This document shows, piece after piece, positions 1 to 5,181 of a stretch of DNA of 9,029 bases. Below the pieces are notes generated by a model. That model was not told the origin of the DNA. It saw only the letters and a list, made by a program, of their open reading frames with translations, and ran no database searches. The stretch's first letter is position 1. Every line of letters begins with the position of its first letter. Source of the stretch: SZUA-186 sp041552135 (GTDB taxonomy: Bacteria; Pseudomonadota; Gammaproteobacteria; UBA9214); contig JBFELL010000113.1 in the NCBI GenBank assembly GCA_041552135.1, forward strand, positions 1 to 9,029. The letters run 5' to 3'. The position numbers and the translations under genes are program-made.

Positions 1-86
1 AGAAGGAACGCCCTGTTCATCATGCAGTGACCCCTATTCATGTCCTGCGGGTCAGGATGGTTTGTATAACGGTGTTCATGCAGCAT
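1..86 (-). CDS. Possible start of an unidentified gene, truncated by the left edge
   Basis: An open frame starts at an ATG at 86 and stays open to the window edge, with further in-frame ATGs at 41, 23 and 20. The ATG at 23 is preceded by AGGGG at a reasonable spacing, and the residues after it (MMNRAFL) could begin a signal peptide or membrane segment. Translation would therefore more likely begin at 23 than at 86. Only 28 codons at most are visible, so no family can be named. It lies downstream of the HAO-family gene and its terminator, so it would be a separate unit. It may also be a chance open frame. Confidence 0.25.
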   Translation of the reverse strand, partial: MLHEHRYTNHPDPQDMNRGHCMMNRAFL

Positions 87-125
87 GTTGCAAACAATCC
101 AGACAAGGTTAACGGGACAGCAGTG

Positions 126-172
126 TAATGGGGTACAAAGCAAGTGATGTCAGCTTGCTTTGTACCCCATTA
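126..172. repeat. Perfect 19-bp inverted repeat with 9-nt spacer
   Basis: TAATGGGGTACAAAGCAAG at 126-144 is the exact reverse complement of 154-172, with spacer TGATGTCAG. The stem is longer than a normal terminator stem, is only moderately GC-rich, and has no T-run on either side. It sits just beyond the terminator of the HAO-family gene and before a possible gene start at the left edge. It could be an operator, a structured leader, a processing site or a small mobile-element remnant; the sequence does not decide between these. Confidence 0.85.
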
Positions 173-174
173 GT

Positions 175-207
175 AAAAGCCCCCGGAATCACCCGGATCC
201 CGGGGGC
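175..207 (-). terminator. Rho-independent terminator after the HAO-family gene
   Basis: Read on the minus strand, GCCCCCGG (200-207) pairs perfectly with CCGGGGGC (179-186) around a 13-nt loop and is followed by TTTT (178-175). It begins about 40 nt after the HAO stop codon, which fits the end of that transcript. Confidence 0.85.
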
Positions 208-245
208 CTGCTTTTGCTTTAACTAAGCGTGGTTAGCGGTAGAGT

Positions 246-1712
246 TTACTTGCTGGTACCTACCTTACCCTCCATCTGATCCTTGAAGCGTTCTACCGCT
301 TGCTTACGCATCTTTTTCTGCGCATCACTCAGCTTGTTCAGATACCACTTGTGATCATCCGAGTTCAGCATAGCGGTTAGCTCTTTTTCCAGATTCTCGG
401 CAGCCTTGGCTTTTTCACCGCCAGCCGTCTTGCCTTTTGCAATCAGCTCTTCCAGCTGTGGTACGAACTTGGAATACCAGTGCTTGGCCAGATCATAGGT
501 ACCGTGCCAGTGTGTATAGTCCGGCCCCATCATGGCAGCAGCGTGGCGTGCACGGCGACCTTCATGGTGCCAAAGTTCGAACCAGGTCCAGTCGATCTTG
601 TTGGAGAACTTGGATGGCTTCAGCAATGGCTTGGCCGCCTTCATCAGCTTCAGACCGGGCTTGGCATACTTTTCGTTGTACAGGTGGATCAGTGCGTCAT
701 ACTGCGTATAGAAGTTCTCGACCCAGTTTTCGCTATGGCAGGCCTGGCAGACGTCTTTCATGTTGTCACGACGCTCTTCCCACTTGATAGACGCACTCTT
801 CAGGCCGTATTTCTGGTCGGATACTTCCGGACGGATGGAGACCGGTGGACGATTGTTCCAGGAAATACGGTTACCGATATCGTGAGTTACAGGCTGATTC
901 TTGGTCGCACTCATGTGGCAGGTTGCACAGGTTGGTGCTGCCGTGTAGTCCTCACCCACAACCCACTTGGGGCTGTCGAGGTTCATCTCGTCCTTGTTGG
1001 CATGGAAAGCGATACCGTGCTTGGACTCCTCGTAGATCTCGATCTGGGGATGGTCCGGACCCATGTGACACTTACCGCAGTTTTCCGGGTTACGCGCCTG
1101 GGCAATGGAGAACTTGTGACGTGAATGACAGGCCGAGCAGGAACCCTCGGAACCGTCCGGGTTGATACGGCCGATACCGGTGTTCGGCCAGGTGGCCGGA
1201 TCCAGTTGACCATCTCCGATCACCTTGACCTGGGAACCATGGCATTGCCAGCAACCGCTCACAGCGGCAGGGGAGACACCATCGGGGAAGGCCGGAGTTT
1301 TCAGGGAGTTATTACCTTCAACGACCTCTGCCAGCAGGTTATCCAGAGAACCGATGATGCGTCCACCCTTGGCGTGGTGGGACTCGGTCATCTCTTTTGC
1401 AGCCTTTTCATGGCAGTTAGCGCAATCCCCGGGCGAGACAATAATGGAAATGTGTTTCTTGACCTTCTTGCCGTCATGTATATAGGCATCCGGATCTTTC
1501 GGGTCTGCCGCATGACATTCGTAACATCCCACATTGGCGCCGTAATGCCTGCTCGAGCCCCACTGCTGAACGATACCCGGATTGTTTTTCTTATGGCATT
1601 TGACGCATTCCTTGGTCTCTGCCGACATTTCTGCAGGTATTTCCTTGACGGCGGCTTGTGCTGCACTGGATGTAAACGCAAGCACTAAACCGGCTGCGAT
1701 GGCTTTCCACAT
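246..1712 (-). CDS. hao: Octaheme c-type cytochrome of the hydroxylamine oxidoreductase (HAO) family
   Basis: This is a 488-residue periplasmic protein. A Sec signal peptide is visible at residues 1-20 (cleavage near AQA|AVK). Eight CXXCH heme motifs start at Cys36, 63, 97, 154, 192, 212, 262 and 322, all ending in His. There is no CXXCK motif, which argues against the NrfA and ONR types of nitrite reductase. After the last heme comes a helical C-terminal region with aromatic/His-rich motifs around 381-406 (WHHEGRR, GPDYTHWHG), typical of the HAO/hydrazine dehydrogenase family. Known relatives oxidise hydroxylamine or hydrazine when a tyrosine is cross-linked to the P460 heme, or reduce nitrite when that tyrosine is absent. 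Tyr399 is a candidate for this residue, but that needs an alignment. No haoB or cytochrome c554 gene is visible nearby. The gene has its own upstream region and terminator. The ATG follows a G-rich ribosome-binding site. Confidence 0.9.
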   Translation of the reverse strand: MWKAIAAGLVLAFTSSAAQAAVKEIPAEMSAETKECVKCHKKNNPGIVQQWGSSRHYGANVGCYECHAADPKDPDAYIHDGKKVKKHISIIVSPGDCANCHEKAAKEMTESHHAKGGRIIGSLDNLLAEVVEGNNSLKTPAFPDGVSPAAVSGCWQCHGSQVKVIGDGQLDPATWPNTGIGRINPDGSEGSCSACHSRHKFSIAQARNPENCGKCHMGPDHPQIEIYEESKHGIAFHANKDEMNLDSPKWVVGEDYTAAPTCATCHMSATKNQPVTHDIGNRISWNNRPPVSIRPEVSDQKYGLKSASIKWEERRDNMKDVCQACHSENWVENFYTQYDALIHLYNEKYAKPGLKLMKAAKPLLKPSKFSNKIDWTWFELWHHEGRRARHAAAMMGPDYTHWHGTYDLAKHWYSKFVPQLEELIAKGKTAGGEKAKAAENLEKELTAMLNSDDHKWYLNKLSDAQKKMRKQAVERFKDQMEGKVGTSK

Positions 1713-1812
1713 GGCGTATCCCCCCCTATTGCCTGAATGTATGTCTGCACAGGCGATTATGTATGCCCCTGCAAATCAGGATACACACATAACCCTAATA
1801 TGCATAAGGGCA

Positions 1813-1840
1813 ATAGTAGTGCATACAGACCGGTTTGCAA
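1813..1840 (-). promoter_or_regulatory. Weak sigma70-like promoter candidate for the HAO-family gene
   Basis: On the minus strand, TTGCAA (1840-1835) and TACTAT (1818-1813) are separated by 16 bp. Each matches the consensus only partly (four of six bases), so this is tentative. The predicted start would give a leader of roughly 90 nt before the ATG at 1712. The pair of direct repeats at 1840-1880 abuts the -35 side, where an activator would bind. Confidence 0.25.
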
Positions 1841-1880
1841 CCTGACGTTTTTGTCATAAAAGACCTGTCAGTTTTGTCAT
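1840..1880 (-). repeat. Two 18-bp direct repeats upstream of the HAO-family gene
   Basis: On the minus strand, ATGACAAAACTGACAGGT (1880-1863) and ATGACAAAAACGTCAGGT (1857-1840) match at 15 of 18 positions, with starts 23 bp apart (about two helical turns). They lie immediately upstream of the promoter candidate. Paired sites like these often bind an activator, but the motif does not match an FNR, NarL or NsrR consensus that I recognise. Confidence 0.55.
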
Positions 1881-1920
1881 GCCTTCCTCGCTTCAGGTTC
1901 AACCCTTCGATCACCTGGAC

Positions 1921-1950
1921 AAAAAAGGCCTGCACAAGGCAGGCCTTTTC
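1921..1950 (-). terminator. Intrinsic terminator after soxYZ (symmetrical, possibly bidirectional)
   Basis: GGCCTGC (1927-1933) and GCAGGCC (1939-1945) form a perfect stem around loop ACAAG. It is flanked by AAAAAA (1921-1926) and TTTT (1946-1949), so the minus-strand transcript ends in a U-run. It lies about 40 nt downstream of the soxZ stop. Confidence 0.85.
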
Positions 1951-1960
1951 CCAAAACCGC

Positions 1961-1992
1961 TAAGACTGCGGTCTTATCCTGACCGGTCAGGA
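1961..1992 (-). other. Two adjacent small palindromes at the end of soxZ
   Basis: TCCTGACCGGTCAGGA (1977-1992) is a perfect 16-bp palindrome that includes the soxZ stop codon. Next to it, TAAGAC/GTCTTA (1961-1966 and 1971-1976) forms a 6-bp hairpin with loop TGCG. With the terminator that follows, the 3' end of the soxYZ mRNA could carry three stem-loops. A role in mRNA protection is an inference. Confidence 0.45.
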
Positions 1993-2304
1993 GATTTTCG
2001 CCGTTGCCGAATCACTGTCACCCGTGTTGTCCTTCCAGCTCAGCTCGATTTCCTCACCCGCGGCGCCGCCGGTGAACTTGAATGACAGGAAAGGGTTCTT
2101 CGATATGGTCGGTCCCCACTCGGTCGTCATGACCGGCTCGCCCTTGTGGGTGCAGGTAACCTCCTGGATAAAATGGGCCGGCACCACCTTGCCGGTGTCC
2201 TTGTCTTTCCGCCGACCGGTCTCCATCGGATGCTTGATCAGCGTCTTGACAGTAACCTCCCCGTTCCCGGCCTTGGCTTTCAGCTTGATCGTCTTGCTCG
2301 CCAT
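1987..2304 (-). CDS. soxZ: SoxZ, sulfur-compound chelating subunit of the SoxYZ carrier
   Basis: The product is 105 residues, normal for SoxZ, and is a small immunoglobulin-like beta protein. Recognisable family features are the start MASKTIKLKAK, the central HPMETGRRKD segment, the HFIQEVTC strand, and the PFLSFKFTGG region near the C-terminus. SoxZ partners SoxY in the periplasm. The heterodimer carries sulfur intermediates on the SoxY cysteine while SoxXA, SoxB and SoxCD act on them. SoxZ has no signal peptide of its own, as expected, because it is exported with SoxY through the Tat system. The ATG at 2304 was chosen because the family starts here and GAGGT precedes it; a longer frame starting at 2376 overlaps the end of soxY and adds non-homologous residues. 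It follows soxY by 55 nt. Confidence 0.95.
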   Translation of the reverse strand: MASKTIKLKAKAGNGEVTVKTLIKHPMETGRRKDKDTGKVVPAHFIQEVTCTHKGEPVMTTEWGPTISKNPFLSFKFTGGAAGEEIELSWKDNTGDSDSATAKIS

Positions 2305-2359
2305 GATGCATGTACCTCGAAAATATTTTTTACCTGGATTCGTTACCCGATGACTGTCA

Positions 2360-2833
2360 TCAGGCACAGCCACCAATCGTGACCTTGACGGCCTGTCGCG
2401 CGCTGTACAGCTTGTCGCCCGCTTTCACCACCGCGATAATTTCTGACGACTCACTCACCTTGACGCGGATAGAGACCCACGGCTTCATTCGCTTGCCCGG
2501 GTGAAACGAGCCGCACAGGGGCCTGGGGTTTTTCTCCACCAGCAATGCGATCGACTGTACGCCAGGCAGGGTGGTTGTCACCTCAACGGGCACGACGGCA
2601 CCGTTCTCGGGGCTATCGGGCACAACCATCGTGACCTCGGCCGAGTCCGTCGACGTGTCGCTGCCCAGCCCTTCCTTCAGCGCATCGCCAATGGTCTCTG
2701 CGCTGAATGCCTCCGTGTTCCAGGCGGCAAGCACCACTCCGGGCGCCAGCATGCCGGCACCCACTGCCATCCCGACGGCCCCGGCTGACAGCGAGGCCTT
2801 GAGGAAAAGCCTGCGTTTCGTGTCTGTACTCAT
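2360..2833 (-). CDS. soxY: SoxY, sulfur-carrier subunit with unusual GGCA C-terminus
   Basis: The product is 157 residues. A Tat signal peptide is visible: KRRLFLK with twin Arg at 7-8, a hydrophobic stretch, and likely cleavage at VLA|AW near residue 36. The mature part shows SoxY features (the NGAVVPVEV strand, and CGSFHPGKRMKPWVSIRVKV in the second half). In the pathway, thiosulfate sulfur is bound to a cysteine on a flexible C-terminal arm, classically GGCGG. Here the frame reads GGT GGC TGT GCC TGA, so the protein ends GGCA, one residue shorter, with the cysteine penultimate. The start at 2833 is supported by AAGGAG eight nt upstream and by the Tat motif; a longer frame to 2917 is not needed. 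It is followed by soxZ. No soxXA, soxB or soxCD lies in the window. Confidence 0.94.
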   Translation of the reverse strand: MSTDTKRRLFLKASLSAGAVGMAVGAGMLAPGVVLAAWNTEAFSAETIGDALKEGLGSDTSTDSAEVTMVVPDSPENGAVVPVEVTTTLPGVQSIALLVEKNPRPLCGSFHPGKRMKPWVSIRVKVSESSEIIAVVKAGDKLYSARQAVKVTIGGCA

Positions 2834-2891
2834 CACTTCAACTCCTTGCGTGTTACGGGCCCTGAGGCGGCACCCGTGACCAGAATCAGCC

Positions 2892-2916
2892 TGCCCGCAT
2901 TCACAAGCTGCGGGCA
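2892..2916. repeat. 8-bp inverted repeat upstream of soxY
   Basis: TGCCCGCA (2892-2899) and TGCGGGCA (2909-2916) are perfect inverted copies separated by 9 nt, about 60-80 nt upstream of the soxY start. It may be an operator or a leader hairpin. No U-run follows, so it is not a terminator. No convincing promoter could be picked in the 2834-2980 interval. Confidence 0.45.
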
Positions 2917-2980
2917 AGAGCCTGTAATCGATTCATACAATCCGATTCCGCCAGCGCACAGCAACTGTCACGTCAGACGG

Positions 2981-3010
2981 AAAAAACGGGATCCTCGTGA
3001 GAGGACCCCG
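2981..3010 (-). terminator. Strong intrinsic terminator after fccAB
   Basis: On the minus strand, CGGGGTCCTC (3010-3001) pairs with GAGGATCCCG (2996-2987) with a single G-T pair and loop TCAC, then TTTTTT (2986-2981). It lies about 30 nt past the fccB stop and separates fccAB from soxYZ. Confidence 0.9.
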
Positions 3011-3037
3011 CTAAATGCTACTGCGCGCTCAGCGGTT

Positions 3038-4318
3038 TCACCCGAAGATATCCTTGGTGATGTTATTGAACCAGCTGTGGGCATAATAAACCTCCCGGGC
3101 ACGAGCCTCCGGTGAGCTGTCCATCGGCGTCAGGCCACCGGAGCCCTTCACCTTCGCCACCTTGCCGTCAGCGCCCAGATTGTAGACCATGGCGACGGAG
3201 AAGCCGTCGGTCGGGGTCGCGATGCTGTAGCAGGTATTGACCCAGGACGGTGTGCCGGGATCACGGTCGTTGAGCAGGTTGACGACCGCGGCAGCGACCA
3301 CCTTGGCCTCCGAGTTCGCGGCATAACCCGACTTGGGCAGCGGAGACTGCACAGCAGCGTCACCGACGATGTGAATGCCCTTATGGACGCTGGACTCGAA
3401 GGTCTTGTGATCAATACCACACCAGCCCTTGTCGTCCGCCAGCCCGGCGGTCAGGGCAATCTTGCCCGCCTTCTGCGCCGGGATGATGTTGGTGACTGCC
3501 GGCTTGTACTCCTCGAACTCCGTGTGCACCGTGCCGGCCTTGGCATCCACCCGGATCACACCGCCACCGGTATCCTCGGCCTTGACCCACTCGATCATGC
3601 CCTTGTAGTGGCGGTCCCAGGCCTGCTGGAACAGCCCCTGCTTGGAGAACTTGTCCTTCTTGTCGAGGATCAGGATCTTCGACTTCGGCTTGTTGTTCTT
3701 CAGGTAATGCGCGATCTGGCAGGCACGCTCGTACGGGCCGGGCGGGCAGCGGAACGGGTTCGGCGGGGGCGCGATCAGCACCGTGCCACCGTCCGGCATG
3801 GCCTCCAGCTGCTTGCGCAGCAGTGCGGTCTGTGGGCCGGCCTTCCAGGCATGCGGCATCTTCTCGGCAGCGGCCATGTCGTAGCCTTTGATGTTGTCAA
3901 CGAAGGAGATACCGGGAGCGACGATGCAGCGGTCATACTTGAAGGTTTTGCCTCCCTTGGTGCTGACCGTGCGCGCACCAGCATCGATACCCGTTGCCAG
4001 GTCATGCACCACCGTGATGCCTTCCCCGCGCAACCCGTCATAACCGAACTTGATGCCATCAAGCTTGCGCTCGCCGGACAGCACCTCGTTGCTGAGGAAG
4101 CAGGTGTAGTAATGCTTGTTCGGCTCGATCAGGGTGACCTCGATGGAGGGATCGGCACGACGGATGTACCTGGCGGCCGTAGCACCACCGACACCACCGC
4201 CGACGATCACCACCTGTTTCTTGCCACCGGCAGCCGCGAGCATGGGGAAGCCGGCCGCGCTGACGGCTGCTGCGCTGCTGACGGCCTTGATGAAATTTCT
4301 GCGTGTAATCTTGCTCAT
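3038..4318 (-). CDS. fccB: Flavocytochrome c sulfide dehydrogenase, FAD subunit
   Basis: The product is 426 residues. An N-terminal Tat signal is visible (ITRRNFIK, Arg6-Arg7, then an Ala-rich stretch to about residue 30). A Rossmann FAD site follows (VIVGGGVGGATAARYIRR, glycines 40-45). Cys73 in YYTCFLSNE corresponds to the cysteine that binds FAD covalently in this family. Cys191 (FRCPPGPYERA) and Cys363 (NTCYSI) correspond to the redox-active disulfide that attacks sulfide. The C-terminal FCSD domain around YSIATPTDGFS is present. With FccA it oxidises sulfide in the periplasm to sulfur or polysulfide and passes electrons to c-type cytochromes. Related type II sulfide:quinone reductases lack the Tat signal and the FccA partner, so Fcc is preferred. 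It starts 15 nt after fccA, preceded by GGGGAGAG, which indicates one transcript. Confidence 0.96.
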   Translation of the reverse strand: MSKITRRNFIKAVSSAAAVSAAGFPMLAAAGGKKQVVIVGGGVGGATAARYIRRADPSIEVTLIEPNKHYYTCFLSNEVLSGERKLDGIKFGYDGLRGEGITVVHDLATGIDAGARTVSTKGGKTFKYDRCIVAPGISFVDNIKGYDMAAAEKMPHAWKAGPQTALLRKQLEAMPDGGTVLIAPPPNPFRCPPGPYERACQIAHYLKNNKPKSKILILDKKDKFSKQGLFQQAWDRHYKGMIEWVKAEDTGGGVIRVDAKAGTVHTEFEEYKPAVTNIIPAQKAGKIALTAGLADDKGWCGIDHKTFESSVHKGIHIVGDAAVQSPLPKSGYAANSEAKVVAAAVVNLLNDRDPGTPSWVNTCYSIATPTDGFSVAMVYNLGADGKVAKVKGSGGLTPMDSSPEARAREVYYAHSWFNNITKDIFG

Positions 4319-4333
4319 TGTTCTGTCTCTCCC

Positions 4334-4915
4334 CTACTGTTGGCTGGCGAAGAATTGCAGCAGCGCATCAAGCTCGGCGCTGTCCAGTTTTTCCACCTTC
4401 TTCTTCATCTTCTTGGGCATCTCCCGTTTGCCTGCCGTGAAGTCCTCCATGGAGTAGGTCAGGTAGGGCAACCACTGACCGGCAAGGATGCCGGCATCGT
4501 CATCCGCCAGCGCACCCTTTTCGTCGTGGCACTTGCTGCAGTTCTTGTCATACAGTTTTTCACCCGCGGCGACCTTTGCCGCATCAAGTTGCTGCGGGTA
4601 GCGCACGAAGTCCTGCTTGGCGAAATAATCCCCCATCAGGTCAATCTCTTCATCGCTATAGCCCTTGGCAATGCGGTTCATGATGGTGCCATAGCGCCCA
4701 TCCGCCTTGTACTCCTTCATGACGGTATTAAAGTATTCAGCTGACATGCCGGCAATCGACGGTATCGCCGGACCGACACTGGACCCCTCCGGACCGTGGC
4801 AGCCGACGCAGGTGTCGGCCAGCATGGATGCGGTGGGTGGAGCGGCAGATGTGTGTGTTGCCCCGAGCAGCAGGCCGGAGCCCAGAATTACCGTGAGTGT
4901 TTTTCTTAACGACAT
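4334..4915 (-). CDS. fccA: Flavocytochrome c sulfide dehydrogenase, diheme cytochrome subunit
   Basis: The product is 193 residues with a Sec signal peptide (cleavage near TSA|APP, residue 24). Two cytochrome c domains follow, with CVGCH at 36-40 and CSKCH at 126-130. Likely Met axial ligands are Met79 and Met170 (or Met166). Length and the two-heme layout fit FccA, a cytochrome c4-like protein that takes electrons from the FccB flavin and hands them to soluble cytochromes. A plain cytochrome c4 would look similar; the adjacent fccB decides the call. The ATG at 4915 follows GAGGAG by 8-9 nt. The upstream region holds a terminator for the preceding gene and a Fur-box match. Lysine-rich MPKKMKKKVEK (166-176) gives a basic patch near the second heme. 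Confidence 0.93.
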   Translation of the reverse strand: MSLRKTLTVILGSGLLLGATHTSAAPPTASMLADTCVGCHGPEGSSVGPAIPSIAGMSAEYFNTVMKEYKADGRYGTIMNRIAKGYSDEEIDLMGDYFAKQDFVRYPQQLDAAKVAAGEKLYDKNCSKCHDEKGALADDDAGILAGQWLPYLTYSMEDFTAGKREMPKKMKKKVEKLDSAELDALLQFFASQQ

Positions 4916-4979
4916 CTTGATGTCTCCTCTCTTGGTTACAACAGCGAAAACCGGATGGTTATTCCGTGGGAGGTATCAA

Positions 4980-4994
4980 TGATAATGATTATCA
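4980..4994. promoter_or_regulatory. Perfect 7-1-7 Fur-box-like palindrome upstream of fccAB
   Basis: TGATAATGATTATCA is an exact match to the 7-1-7 core of the Fur operator model (TGATAAT-N-ATTATCA). It lies 65-79 nt upstream of the fccA ATG and abuts the T-run of the preceding terminator. GATAAT and TATCAT within or beside it resemble -10 hexamers, so a bound repressor would block a promoter there. Binding by Fur is inferred from the motif only. Confidence 0.7.
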
Positions 4995-5017
4995 AAAAGG
5001 CCAGTACCCTTTGGCCT
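4994..5017 (-). terminator. Intrinsic terminator between the copper ATPase gene and fccA
   Basis: On the minus strand, AGGCCA (5017-5012) pairs with TGGCCT (5003-4998) around an 8-nt loop, followed by TTTTT (4998-4994). It probably ends the ATPase transcript, which stops at 5182. It lies within the 5' region of fccA, so it could also attenuate any transcript begun further upstream. Confidence 0.75.
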
Positions 5018-5032
5018 GCTCCCCACCCCAAT

Positions 5033-5069
5033 ACCGGCTCATGAATGCCCCCTGTATAGCGGAGCCGGT
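5033..5069. repeat. 8-bp inverted repeat in the ATPase-fccA interval
   Basis: ACCGGCTC (5033-5040) and GAGCCGGT (5062-5069) are perfect inverted copies with a 21-nt spacer. It lies just ahead of the terminator in the direction of transcription, so the RNA could carry two successive stem-loops. No U-run follows it. Confidence 0.45.
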
Positions 5070-5181
5070 CGTTATAACACCAAGACTCTAAACGTTATGT
5101 ACCTAAACGTCAAAAACTGGATCTGTCCATCTGCCCGTGTGAGCGCCATTCTGCCGGCGCGATGGTGCCCCCGTGGCAGGA

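Noticed and set aside
1..112. Plus-strand open frame running from the left edge to a TAA near 112
   Set aside because: It has no start in the window, an odd Cys/Ser-rich composition and no recognisable family; the minus-strand frame is at least as plausible.
2305..2376. Upstream extension of soxZ to 2376
   Set aside because: It overlaps soxY and adds residues not seen in SoxZ; GAGGT precedes the ATG at 2304.
2834..2917. Upstream extension of soxY to 2917
   Set aside because: It would put 28 non-homologous residues before the Tat signal, and the ATG at 2833 has a good AAGGAG site.
3371..4744. Long plus-strand open frame of 457 codons
   Set aside because: It lies antisense to both fccB and fccA, which have clear family motifs and ribosome-binding sites; its product shows no recognisable domain.
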